From positions 930,001 to 994,000 of the forward strand of contig NZ_QUSW01000001.1 in the NCBI RefSeq assembly GCF_003852895.1: a DNA stretch of 64,000 nt. The letters run 5' to 3'. Origin of the DNA: Rhizobacter terrae. GTDB lineage: Bacteria; Pseudomonadota; Gammaproteobacteria; Burkholderiales; Burkholderiaceae_C. The notes beneath the pieces are model-generated. The model was not told the DNA's origin, ran no database searches, and worked only from the letters and a program-made list of their open reading frames with translations. Of the stretch, positions 8,591 to 18,500 are shown piece after piece (the stretch's first letter is position 1; every line of letters starts with the position of its first letter). The position numbers and the translations under genes were made by a program.

Positions 8591-9170
8591 ACCCGTCATC
8601 CTCGCTGACCAGCGCATCCGACTCGAACCGCTGACCCTGGACCACCTGGACGGCCTGCTGCGCGCGGCCGCCGACGGCGAGCTGTGGAACCTGCGCTACA
8701 CCAGCGTGCCGGAGCCCTCGGACACCGCCGGCTACATCGAACGCGCGCTCAAGCAGCAGGCCGACGGCAACCGCCTGCCTTTCGCGGTGGTCGACCTGGC
8801 CAGCGGCGAGGTGATCGGCAGCACCAGCTACCATGACATCGTGCCCGCCATCAGCCGCGTCGAGATCGGCTGGACCTGGTACGCCAAGCGCACGCAGCGC
8901 ACCCACGTGAACACCTGCGCCAAGTTCCTGCTGCTCAGCCATGCCTTCGACACCCTGGGTGCGGAGGTCGTGGGCTGGCGCACCGACAACTTCAACCACG
9001 CCAGCCAGCGCGCCATCGAGCGGCTGGGGGCCCGGCGCGACGGCGTGATCCGCCATCACCACCCGCGCCGCGACGGCACGGTGCGCGACACCGTCATGTA
9101 CAGCCTGACCGCGGGCGAATGGCCCGAGGTGAAGGCGCATCTCCAGTGGCAGCTCACAAGGCCGCGCTGA
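8577..9170 (+). CDS. GNAT-family N-acetyltransferase, RimJ/RimL-like
   Basis: A 197-residue acetyltransferase. It begins with the RIRLEPLTLDHLDGL pattern of the Acetyltransf_3 group. The acetyl-CoA region is around IGWTWYAKRTQRTHVNT, and HASQRAIERLGARRDGV is the usual C-terminal element of the RimJ/RimL/YjcK-type enzymes. The ATG at 8577 overlaps the 3' end of the preceding gene by 14 bp, pointing to translational coupling. Substrate (a protein N-terminus or a small amine) is unknown. It is followed by a terminator-like hairpin. Confidence 0.85.
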   Translation: MQAVEPVILADQRIRLEPLTLDHLDGLLRAAADGELWNLRYTSVPEPSDTAGYIERALKQQADGNRLPFAVVDLASGEVIGSTSYHDIVPAISRVEIGWTWYAKRTQRTHVNTCAKFLLLSHAFDTLGAEVVGWRTDNFNHASQRAIERLGARRDGVIRHHHPRRDGTVRDTVMYSLTAGEWPEVKAHLQWQLTRPR

Positions 9171-9181
9171 TCCGATCCACG

Positions 9182-9204
9182 GGCCGCACGCGCGGCCTTC
9201 TCTC
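9182..9204 (+). terminator. Possible Rho-independent terminator
   Basis: GGCCGC (9182-9187) and GCGGCC (9192-9197) form a short stem with loop ACGC, followed by a pyrimidine run TTCTCTCTCTTT. It lies between the GNAT gene and the S9 peptidase gene. The stem is short and the T-run is interrupted, so strength is uncertain. Confidence 0.45.
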
Positions 9205-9216
9205 TCTTTGACTGAC

Positions 9217-11199
9217 ATGGCCAAGAAGAAACTGTTGACCGTCGACGACCTGTGGCAGATCGAGCGGGTGGGCGGGGTGTCGCTGTCGCCCGATGGCGCC
9301 CAGGCGGTGTGCGCGGTGACGCGCTACGACATGGACACGAACAAGGGCGCGTCCAGCCTGTGGCTGCTCTCCACCTTCGGCGGCAAGCCGCGCCGACTCA
9401 CCAGCTGCGGCGAAAAGGACGGCGCTGCGCAGTGGTCGCCCACCGGCGAGCGCATCGCCTTCGTCGCACGCCGCGAGCAGGAAGGCAGCAAGGACGAGAC
9501 GCCGCAGCTGTACGTCATCGCAGCCGATGGCGGCGAGGCTCAGCGCGTGGGCAGCGTCGCCACCGGCATCGATGCCTTCAAGTGGTTCCCCGATGGCAAG
9601 CGCATCGCCTTCATCAGCTGGGTGTGGCCCGGCCTGAAGGGCAGCAAGGCGCAGGCCAAGGCGCACAAGGAATTCACCGAGCGCAAGGAAACCGCCTACG
9701 TCACCAGCGAGGGGCAGTACCGCCACTGGGACCGCAACCTGCCCATGGGCCGCGTGCCGCACTTGCACGTGATGGACGTGTCCACCGGCCGCGTGCGCGA
9801 CCTGTTCGAGGGCACCGATTTCGAGCTTCCGCGCGCCGACCCCGATGCCCACGGCTTCGACGTCTCGCCAGACGGCGGGCGCATCGTCTTCGCCTTCGAT
9901 CCGCAGAAGGAGAAGCAGAACACCCACAACAAGGCGCTGGCCGAGCTGCACCTGCGCAGCGGCAAGTTCACCACGCTGGCGTCCGATGACGACTGGGACT
10001 TCGAAGCGCCCCGCTACAGCCCCAATGGCGGCACGATCGCCTTCACGGCCTGCCACCGCGGGCTCAAGCACACGATGCCGGAGTGGCTGGCCACGGTGCA
10101 ACCGGGCGAGGCCTGGCAGGTGGTGAGCCAGGACTGGGACCACCAGGTGCATGCGCCGCTGAAGTGGGCCAAGGACGGCGAGTCCGTCTACTTCACCGCC
10201 GAGGAACGGGCCCGCCATCACCTGTGGCGTTTCTCGCTCGCCACGCGCAAGGCCGAGATCGCCGTGCAGGGCGGCTGGGTGCAGGGCTTCGACGTGGCCG
10301 GCGACGTGGTGCTGAGCGCAGCCGACGCGATGAACCACCCGGTGCGCATCACGGTCCGCCAGGGCGCGCACGAGCCTCGCCGCATCGAGAGCTTCAACGA
10401 CGAATTCCTCGCGGGCTTCCGCACGGCCGAGGTCGAGGATGTCAGCGTCAAGGGCGGCCAGGGCGACCTAGTGCAGATGTGGGTGGTGTACCCGCCCGGC
10501 TTCGACCGCAAGAAGAAGTACCCGGTGCTGCACTCCATCCATGGCGGCCCGCACGCGGCCAGCGGCGACACCTTCCACTACCGCTGGAACAACCAGGTCT
10601 TCGCCGCGCAGGGCTACGTCGTGGCCTGCGTGAACTACCACGGCTCCAGCGGCTTTGGCTACCAGTTCCTGGACAGCATCACCCACCGCTGGGGCGAGCT
10701 GGAACTGCAGGACGTGGAAGCCGGCACCGACTGGCTGCTCAAGCAGTCGTGGTGCGACAGGAAGCGCGTCTATGCCACCGGCGGCAGCTATGGCGGCTAC
10801 ATGGTGGCGTGGATGAACGGCCACGTGCCCGAGGGCCGCTACAACGCCTACATCTGCCACGCCGGCTGCTTCGACTGGGTGGCGATGTTCAGCGACGACG
10901 CCTATGCCTGGCACGCGCAGGAGCTGGGCGCGAACTACTGGGACGATCCGGTGAAGGTTCACTCGCAAAGCCCGCATGCGTTCGCGCGCGCCATGCAGAC
11001 GCCCACGCTGGTGATCCACGGCGCGCTCGACTACCGAGTTCCGGACCAGCAGGGGCTGGCGTACTACAACACGCTCAAGGCCAAGGGCGTGGAGGCCAAG
11101 CTCATCTGGTTCCCGGATGAGAACCACTGGATCTTGAAGCCGCGCAATTCACGGCTGTGGTACCGCGAGTTCTTCGACTGGCTGAAGGCACACCGCTGA
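9217..11199 (+). CDS. S9-family serine peptidase (acylaminoacyl/dipeptidyl peptidase-like)
   Basis: A 660-residue prolyl-oligopeptidase-superfamily enzyme. The first ~400 residues form a WD40/TolB-like beta-propeller with repeated SPDG, SPTGERIAF and SPNGGTIAF units. The C-terminal alpha/beta-hydrolase has nucleophile Ser524 in GGSYGGYM, Asp605 in GALDYRVP and His637 in DENHW. No signal peptide is seen, so the enzyme is probably cytoplasmic and trims short peptides. The ATG at 9217 was preferred over a TTG at 9208. The gene is the central one of the four lying between the MoxR and VWA genes. Confidence 0.92.
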   Translation: MAKKKLLTVDDLWQIERVGGVSLSPDGAQAVCAVTRYDMDTNKGASSLWLLSTFGGKPRRLTSCGEKDGAAQWSPTGERIAFVARREQEGSKDETPQLYVIAADGGEAQRVGSVATGIDAFKWFPDGKRIAFISWVWPGLKGSKAQAKAHKEFTERKETAYVTSEGQYRHWDRNLPMGRVPHLHVMDVSTGRVRDLFEGTDFELPRADPDAHGFDVSPDGGRIVFAFDPQKEKQNTHNKALAELHLRSGKFTTLASDDDWDFEAPRYSPNGGTIAFTACHRGLKHTMPEWLATVQPGEAWQVVSQDWDHQVHAPLKWAKDGESVYFTAEERARHHLWRFSLATRKAEIAVQGGWVQGFDVAGDVVLSAADAMNHPVRITVRQGAHEPRRIESFNDEFLAGFRTAEVEDVSVKGGQGDLVQMWVVYPPGFDRKKKYPVLHSIHGGPHAASGDTFHYRWNNQVFAAQGYVVACVNYHGSSGFGYQFLDSITHRWGELELQDVEAGTDWLLKQSWCDRKRVYATGGSYGGYMVAWMNGHVPEGRYNAYICHAGCFDWVAMFSDDAYAWHAQELGANYWDDPVKVHSQSPHAFARAMQTPTLVIHGALDYRVPDQQGLAYYNTLKAKGVEAKLIWFPDENHWILKPRNSRLWYREFFDWLKAHR

Positions 11200-11212
11200 C
11201 TCGCACGGTGGG

Positions 11213-12403
11213 TCAAGCCACGTCGACGGCCATCAGCTCCGACGTCATCACCCGATTGCGCCCACCCTGCTTGGCACGATAGAGCGCCGCATCCGCCCGC
11301 GCCATCATGGTCGCGAGCTGGTCCTCATCTCCCTGCCAATGCGACAGCCCCACGCTGATCGTCAGCGGCACGGCCCGCTCCTGCCAGCGCAGGGGCGAGG
11401 CCTCCACCCGCTCGCGCAGGCGATCGGCCATCTGCCGCGCTTCCGCGATCGACGCGCCCGGCAGCACCACCACGAACTCCTCGCCGCCGTAGCGACCCAC
11501 GCGGTCGATCTCGCGCATGTGGGTGGTGAACACCGTGCCCAGGTGCTGCAAGGCGCGGTCGCCGGCCGCATGGCCATGGCGGTCGTTGATGTCCTTGAAG
11601 TGGTCGACGTCGATCATCAGCACGCTGAACCGGTCCTTCAGCCGACGCGAGCGCATGACCTCGGCATTCAGCACCTCGTCGATGGCGCGGCGGTTGAGCG
11701 CGCCGGTCAGCGAATCGAAACGCGATGCCTCCTTCAGCTCGGTCACGAACTGCGACACCACCAGCGCCACCAAGGTCAGCTGGAAGGCCAGGGCCACCAC
11801 GAGGTAGATCACCGCCGAGCTGGTGTTGAGCGTGCTGTTGGCGGTGACGTAGGCCACCACATGCTCCGGGTCCAGCGCGGCGCGCAGCGAACGCGCCGCG
11901 AACACCAGGCCGGCCAGGCCCACCGGCACCGACAGCAGCAGCCGCCAGCGCCAGTCCAGCTTCCAGCGGGCGGCGCGCTGCAAATCCCAGGCGGTGGCCA
12001 GGGTCAGCACCGCCAGCAAGCCGGAAATCACCGCCACCCGCACCGCGCCGTGCGCCGGGTCCAGGCCGTACCAGCTCACCAGTGCCGCCAGGGCGGCCGC
12101 CCCGGCGTGCCAGCGCCAGGCACTCTCGCGGTGCACGAACACCCGCACGCCCCACTGCAGCGCGATCATCGAACCGACGATGGACAGGTTGGCCGCCGCC
12201 CGCAGCGGCTCGTTGCCCGGGCGGGTCGCCACCACGAAGCCGCACAGCGCGACGGCGCTGAGCGTCGCGTGCAAGGCCCACGCCAACATGGACTTGCGCG
12301 ACTGCGGCAGCAGCCCGGCCGCCGCGAGCCACCCAAAGGCCAGCACAGCCTGCTGGCATCCAACCATCAGGTAGGCGATTTCGGTGGCTGAAAACTGGGG
12401 CAC
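11213..12403 (-). CDS. Membrane diguanylate cyclase (GGDEF)
   Basis: A 396-residue protein with about six hydrophobic segments in the first ~220 residues, then a GGDEF domain starting at RFDSLTGALNRRA. The active-site motif is GGEEF in RVGRYGGEEFVVV. An inhibitory-site RxxD (REID) lies exactly five residues before it, so product inhibition by c-di-GMP is expected. It makes cyclic di-GMP from GTP and so affects motility or biofilm. The start is probably the GTG at 12403, 80 bp from the divergent VWA gene; upstream in-frame codons would run into that gene. It interrupts an otherwise plus-strand region. Confidence 0.88.
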   Translation of the reverse strand: MPQFSATEIAYLMVGCQQAVLAFGWLAAAGLLPQSRKSMLAWALHATLSAVALCGFVVATRPGNEPLRAAANLSIVGSMIALQWGVRVFVHRESAWRWHAGAAALAALVSWYGLDPAHGAVRVAVISGLLAVLTLATAWDLQRAARWKLDWRWRLLLSVPVGLAGLVFAARSLRAALDPEHVVAYVTANSTLNTSSAVIYLVVALAFQLTLVALVVSQFVTELKEASRFDSLTGALNRRAIDEVLNAEVMRSRRLKDRFSVLMIDVDHFKDINDRHGHAAGDRALQHLGTVFTTHMREIDRVGRYGGEEFVVVLPGASIAEARQMADRLRERVEASPLRWQERAVPLTISVGLSHWQGDEDQLATMMARADAALYRAKQGGRNRVMTSELMAVDVA

Positions 12404-12482
12404 GGCCGGATTGTCGCCCCTCGTAACGACCGCGACGCCAGGGAATGCGAGAGGCGTGTATCCTCCTGCGACCGGTGACCCC

Positions 12483-13667
12483 ATGCTGACCAATTTCTTC
12501 TTCACCCTGCGAGCGGCCAAGCTCAAGGTATCCGTCAAGGAATACCTCACGCTGCTGGAGGCCATCAAGGCCGGCGTCATCGACGACGGCGACGGCCCGA
12601 CGGTGGACAAGTTCTACTACCTCGCCCGCACCTCGCTGGTGAAGGACGAAGCCAACTTCGACAAGTTCGACCGCGCCTTCGCCGCCTACTTCAAGGGCGT
12701 GGAGATGCTGACCGACTTCACCCAGGACATCCCCCTCGAATGGCTGCAGAAAAAGCTCGAACTCGAGCTCAGCCCCGAGGAAAAGGCCCAGATCGAGAAG
12801 ATGGGCTGGGACGAGCTGATGGAGACGCTGAAGAAGCGCTTCGAGGAACAGAAGGAACGCCACGAAGGCGGCAACCGCATGATCGGCACCGGCGGCACCT
12901 CGCCCTTCGGCGCCTACGGCTACAACCCGCAGGGCATCCGCATCGGGCAGGACAAGGGCCGCAACAAGAGCGCGGTGAAGGTCTGGGACCAGCGCGCCTA
13001 CAAGGACTACGACGACACGCTGGAGCTGGGCACGCGCAACATCAAGGTCGCGCTGCGCCGGCTTCGCCGCTTCGCCCGCGAAGGCTCCGAAGAAGAACTC
13101 GACCTGGACGACACCATCCGCAGCACCGCGGCCAACGCCGGCTACCTGGACATCAAGATGGTGCCCGAGCGGCACAACAAGGTGAAGGTGCTGCTGCTGA
13201 TGGACGTGGGCGGCACGATGGACGAGCACATCCATCGCGTGGAGGAAGTGTTCTCGGCCGCCAAGAGCGAGTTCAAGCACCTGGAGTTCTATTACTTCCA
13301 CAACTGCGTCTACGACTTCATGTGGAAGAACAACCGACGCCGCTACAGCGAGAAGTTCCCGACCTGGGACGTCATCCGCAAGTACAACAAGGACTACAAG
13401 CTCATCTTCGTGGGCGACGCCACGATGAGCCCGTACGAGATCCTGCAGCCCGGCGGCAGCGTGGAATACAACAACGAAGAAGCCGGCGCCGAATGGCTGC
13501 AGCGGCTCACGCATGCGTTCCCGAAGTTCGCGTGGATCAACCCCGAGCCGCAAGGCGTGTGGGGCTACCGGCAGAGCATTGCCGTCATCCAGCAGCTGAT
13601 GAACCAGCGCATGTTCCCGCTCACGCTGCAAGGGCTGGAAGGGGCGATGCGCTTGCTCAGCAAATGA
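12483..13667 (+). CDS. VWA-domain protein, CoxE-like, partner of MoxR
   Basis: A 394-residue protein. The N-terminal half is helical and charged (around residues 85-150). The C-terminal half is a VWA-like domain at about 225-390 beginning VKVLLLMDVGGTM. The canonical MIDAS motif DxSxS reads DVGGTM, so the two serines are replaced by glycines; later elements are VYDFMWKNN and IFVGDATMSP. VWA proteins of this class work with MoxR ATPases in assembling or activating metalloproteins. The cognate ATPase is probably the one at 6802. Its stop codon overlaps the start of tamA (ATGA), so it is co-translated with the Tam genes. Confidence 0.87.
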   Translation: MLTNFFFTLRAAKLKVSVKEYLTLLEAIKAGVIDDGDGPTVDKFYYLARTSLVKDEANFDKFDRAFAAYFKGVEMLTDFTQDIPLEWLQKKLELELSPEEKAQIEKMGWDELMETLKKRFEEQKERHEGGNRMIGTGGTSPFGAYGYNPQGIRIGQDKGRNKSAVKVWDQRAYKDYDDTLELGTRNIKVALRRLRRFAREGSEEELDLDDTIRSTAANAGYLDIKMVPERHNKVKVLLLMDVGGTMDEHIHRVEEVFSAAKSEFKHLEFYYFHNCVYDFMWKNNRRRYSEKFPTWDVIRKYNKDYKLIFVGDATMSPYEILQPGGSVEYNNEEAGAEWLQRLTHAFPKFAWINPEPQGVWGYRQSIAVIQQLMNQRMFPLTLQGLEGAMRLLSK

Positions 13668-15529
13668 GCTGGCGCGCGTCCATCACCACCGTTTGCGCCC
13701 TGGCGCTTGCCCTGCTGCTCAGCGGCTGCGCGAGCCTGCCCTTCTTCGGCAAGAAAGACGAGGCCCCGGCCGCGACGCAAGCCGGCAGCGACCGCGCGGT
13801 CTACTCGCTCGAAGTGGACGCGCCCAACAGCGAGCTGCGCAAGCTGCTGCTGACCTACCTGGACCTCTCGCGCTTCCAGAACGCGCCGGCCACCGACAGC
13901 ATCAGCGGCGTGGAACTGGACCGCCTGGCCGCCGCCGCCCCCGCGCAAGCGCGCTCGCTGCTGGAGACCGAGGGCTACTTCAACGCCGAGGTGCACATCA
14001 CCCGCGAGACGACGTCCACCGACACGCCGCACTTCAAGGTGCACGTGGAGCCGGGGCCGCGCGCCACCATCGAGAAGTGGACGGTGAACGTGCAGGGCGA
14101 CCTGCAGAACCGCGTGCGCACCGATGAGGAAGACGCCGTCGTCGAACTCGCCGCGCTGCGCCGGCGCTGGGGCCTGAAGGCGGGCGAGCCCTTCCGGCAA
14201 GGCGCGTGGAACGACGCGAAGAACATCACCATCGCCCAGCTGCGCGCCGAGGGCTACCCGGCCGCCACCTGGGTCAGCACCACCGCGAAGGTGGATGCAC
14301 AGAACAACACCGTCACCATCTCCGTGCTGGCCGACAGCGGGCCGCTCTTCCACATGGGGCCCATCAGCATCGAAGGCCTGAAGCGCTACCAGGAAGAAGA
14401 CGTGCGGCGCCTGTCCACCTTCTACCCCGGCCAGCCCTACAGCGAGCAGCTGCTGCTCGACTACCAGGACCGCCTCGTCAAGGTGGGCCTGTTCGAAGGC
14501 GCGGTGATCGAGATCGACCCCAACCCCGACAAGGCCGCCGCAGCGCCGGTGCTCATCCGTGTGAAGGAACTGCCGCTGCAGGCGTCCACGGTGGGCGTGG
14601 GCTACAGCGCCAACACCGGCCCGCGGCTCACGCTGGAGCACCTGCACCGGCGCGTGTTCGGCAGCTCGTGGATCGCAAAGAACAAGGTCGAGCTCGGCCC
14701 CAAGCTCACGTCGTGGCAGGGCGAGCTGACCTCGCATCCGCTGGAGGGTCTGTACCGCAACCTGGTGTCGGGCAGCGCGGAGCGGCTGGAGTCGGCCGAT
14801 GAAATCCGCAAGTCCTGGAGCGCGCGCGTGGGCCGGGCGCAGGACACGCCGACGATCGAGCGGCTGTACTACGCCGAACTCACGCACTCCAACCTGGAGA
14901 CGGCCGCGGGCGCGGCGAGCAGTGATGCGGCATCGCTCAACTACAACTGGATCTGGCGGCGCGTGGACAGCGTGCTGCTGCCCACCAAGGGCATCACGCT
15001 CTCGCTGCAAGGCGCGGTGGGCTTTGCCAAGGGCCGCGACATCACCGTCGACGGCCCGCTGGAAGGCCGCGGCCCGTTCACGCGCGCCTGGGGCCGCGTC
15101 ACCTGGTACCAGCCGGTGGGCACCTGGTACGCCACCTTGCGCAGCGAGGTCGGCCACGTGTTCGTGCGCGACCGCGTGGGCGTGCCCGACACCCTGCTCT
15201 TCCGTGCCGGCGGCGATGAGTCCGTGCGCGGCTATGCCTACCGCACGCTCGGTCCGATGGTGGATGGCGTGGTCACCAGCGGACGCATGCTGTGGACCGG
15301 CAGCGCCGAGATCGCGCGGCCCATCTCGCCACAGCGGCCGGCCTTCTGGTGGGCGGCCTTCATCGATGCCGGTCAGGCCGCGGACCGATGGAGTGACCTG
15401 CACCCTGCCCTGGGCTACGGCGTGGGCCTGCGCTGGCGCAGCCCGGTGGGCCCCTTGCGCGTCGACCTCGCCTATGGGCAGGAGGTGCACAAGACCCGGG
15501 TGCACATGAGCGTTGGCGTGGCGTTCTGA
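13664..15529 (+). CDS. tamA: TamA, outer-membrane BamA-family translocation/assembly protein
   Basis: A 621-residue Omp85 protein. The signal peptide ends in a lipobox-like LLSGCAS, so the N-terminus may be lipidated, which is unusual for TamA. POTRA domains cover about residues 45-290 and a 16-strand beta-barrel of the bacterial surface antigen type follows, with RAGGDESVRGYAYRTLG near the expected conserved turn and a terminal aromatic (VGVAF) typical of outer-membrane proteins. TamA works with TamB to insert autotransporters and other proteins or to move lipid. It overlaps the VWA gene by 4 bp and precedes tamB by 7 bp. Confidence 0.92.
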   Translation: MSWRASITTVCALALALLLSGCASLPFFGKKDEAPAATQAGSDRAVYSLEVDAPNSELRKLLLTYLDLSRFQNAPATDSISGVELDRLAAAAPAQARSLLETEGYFNAEVHITRETTSTDTPHFKVHVEPGPRATIEKWTVNVQGDLQNRVRTDEEDAVVELAALRRRWGLKAGEPFRQGAWNDAKNITIAQLRAEGYPAATWVSTTAKVDAQNNTVTISVLADSGPLFHMGPISIEGLKRYQEEDVRRLSTFYPGQPYSEQLLLDYQDRLVKVGLFEGAVIEIDPNPDKAAAAPVLIRVKELPLQASTVGVGYSANTGPRLTLEHLHRRVFGSSWIAKNKVELGPKLTSWQGELTSHPLEGLYRNLVSGSAERLESADEIRKSWSARVGRAQDTPTIERLYYAELTHSNLETAAGAASSDAASLNYNWIWRRVDSVLLPTKGITLSLQGAVGFAKGRDITVDGPLEGRGPFTRAWGRVTWYQPVGTWYATLRSEVGHVFVRDRVGVPDTLLFRAGGDESVRGYAYRTLGPMVDGVVTSGRMLWTGSAEIARPISPQRPAFWWAAFIDAGQAADRWSDLHPALGYGVGLRWRSPVGPLRVDLAYGQEVHKTRVHMSVGVAF

Positions 15530-15536
15530 GGCGACG

Positions 15537-18500
15537 ATGAGCGACGAGACTGCAACGCCCGAGGTGCCGCCCGAGGTGCCGCCCAAGGTCCAGGAACGCC
15601 GCTGGCGGCGGCGCATCGCCTGGCTGATCGGCGGCTTGTTCGCGCTGCTGCTGGTGCTGGTGATCGCCGGTGCCAGCGGGCTGTGGTGGTCGGTGCGCAC
15701 CGATTCCGGCTCGGCCTGGGTGCTTTCGCAACTGCCCGGCCTCAAGCTCGAAGGCGGCAAGGGCACGCTGTGGGGCGACTACGAGGCCGACCGCATCGAG
15801 TTCGAGATTCCCGGCGGCGGCAAGGTCGTGCTGCTGAAAGCCGGCTGGCGCGGGCTGCGGATCGAGCGCGCGCCCTGGACCGACTTCAAGACCAAGGTGG
15901 TGATGCAGGAGCTGCACGCGCAGCGGGTGGACCTGTTCCTGCCCGCCAGCGACAAGAAGGAGCCGGCCAAGCCGCCGCAGCGCCTGAAGCTGTCTGTGGA
16001 GCTGGACGTGGGCTCGCTGCATGCCGGCGAGTTCCACATGGCGGCGCTGGGCGACAAGCCGCTGCGCGACATCCAGGCGCGGCTGCACCTGGGCGACGAG
16101 CACGGGGCGCTGCATCGCATCGACCAACTCTCGATCACGTGGGACCGCCTGAAGGCCTCGGGCAGCGCGCGCATCGGCACGGAGTCTCCGTTTGCGCTGG
16201 AGGTGAAGCTCGACCTCGCCCAGGACGCGGTGACCAACGCCGACGGCAAGACCGCCGTGCCCGCCTGGAAGGCCAGCGCCAGCCTCGCAGGGCCGCTGGC
16301 CCAGCCTACGCTGCAGGCCTCGGTGCGTGCGGCACCGGTGGCATCGCGGCCCGAGCAATCGCTGGACCTCACCGCCGCGCTCAAGCCCTTCGAGGCCTGG
16401 CCGCTGGGCGACCTGCAGGCCCGCACCAAGGCGCTGGACCTGTCCGCGCTCGCGAGCGGTCTGCCCGTCACCTCGCTCAGCGGCGAAGCCCACGCGAAGG
16501 TCACGGGGCTGGACCAGCCGGCCTCCATCGTGGCGGACTTGTCCAATGCCGAGGCCGGCCGCTGGAACGAAGCGCGCCTGCCGGTACGCAGCGTGAAGGT
16601 GGAAGTGCACGGCCAGCCCAAGGACGTGAGCATCATCGACATCCATCGCCTCAGCGCGGAACTGGGCACCAAGCAGCAGCCGGGCGGACGCATCGAAGGC
16701 AAGGGCCAGTGGACGCCCAGGCGCTGGGCGGTGGAGGCAAAGCTCGACGGCCTGCAACCGTCGCAGCTCGATGCGCGCGCCGCGAGCATGGTGCTCTCTG
16801 GCCCCGTCACTGCGGTGGGCACGGGCTTCAACGGCCCCATCGACCAGGCAAAGGTGGACCTCAAGGCGCAGCTCACTGGCCAGCTCCCCGGCAAGGGCGC
16901 CACGCGCCTGGCCACGCTCGCCGTGGATGGCAGCTGGACGCTGCGCCGCATCGACGTGCGCGCCGCCAAGGCCGGCGTGGCCGGCGCGACGGCCGAGTTC
17001 GCGGGCGTGGCCTCGCAGGCGGCGGACCGCGCACCCTGGCAGATCAAGGCCCAGGGCGCGCTGAAAGACTTCGACCCCGCACCCTGGTGGCCGGGCATGG
17101 ACGACTCGCCCCTGCGCAAGGGCCCGAACCGCCTGAACGCCACGCTGGACGTCGACCTCTCGGTGCCCCTGCAATCGGCGCCCACGCTGGCCGACCGCCT
17201 GTCCCTGCTGCGCGGCCGGGCCAACGCCAGCATCGGCAACAGCCTGCTGGCCGGCGTGCCGCTGGCAGGCAGCATCGGCCTGCGCAACACCGAGGGCGGC
17301 ACGGCCGCGGCCACGGTGAAACTGGAGGCCGGCGCCAACCACATCGACGTGGAAGGCCGCCTCGTCGCCAGCCGCAACGGCGCAGGCGACCAGTGGGACG
17401 TGAACATCGCTGCCCCGGCCCTCGCCCAGCTCGCGCCCCTGTGGAAGCTGGGCGCGGCGCCGTCGGGCGAGACTGCCTTGTCCGGCACGCTCAATGGCAA
17501 GGCCCAGGTCAAGGGCCGCTGGCCGCTCGTCACCACGCAGGGCCAGCTCGATGCGAAGGACCTGCACGTCGGCCGCACCCAGGTGAAGGCCGCGCAGGCC
17601 CGCTGGCAGGTGGACAGCAAGAGCGACAGCAGCGCCGATGCGGTGGTGGACGTGACCGCCTCGGTGGAACAGGTGTCCTTCTCGCAGGCGCTGTTCAAGG
17701 GCACGCCGCCCATCGACACCGCGCAGTTGCAGCTCAAGGGCACCATGCGCTCGCATCACATCGAGCTGCATGGCGACACGCATGCGCTCCCTCCGGCGTG
17801 GACCGAGGCCCTGCAATCGCGCCGCACGAATGCGCCGGCGCCGTCGGCATCCGCGCCTTCGAAGGCGGACAGGAACCGCACGCTGGCCAACTTCGTCGCG
17901 CAAGGCGGCCTGTTCGAGGCGGCGGCCCCCAAGGGCGGCATCGCCAAGGGCCACTGGGCCGGCTGGCGCGGCAGCGTGCAGCTGCTCGAAGTGCGCAGCG
18001 CCGACACCGACCTTCGGCCCCTGCTGCGCACGCGCGACGTGAGCGGCGAGGTGCAGTTCGCCAACGGCCCCATGCGCGTGGTGGTGCAGCCCGGCCGTGC
18101 CACGCTGGCCGGCGCCAACCTGCGCTGGCAGCGCATCGCGTGGCAGGCCGGTGTGGATGGCCGGCCCGCGCAGATCGATGCGCAGGCCGAGCTGGACCCG
18201 TTGCCGCTCGCGCCCTTCCTGCAGCGCGCGCAGCCTGATTTCGGCTGGGGCGGTGACCTCACCGTGGTCGGCCACCTCAACCTCAAGAGCGCGCCGGTGT
18301 TCACCGCCGACATCGTGCTGGAGCGGCAGGCCGGCGACCTCACGGTGACCGATGAAAGCGGCAAGACCCAGCTGCTGGGCCTGACCGACATGCGCCTGGG
18401 CCTGGACGTGCACGACGGCGTGTGGAGCTTCACCCAAGGCCTGGCCGGCAAGACGCTGGGCGTGGCCGCGGGCGCCTTCATCGCCCGCACGGCGCCGCAG

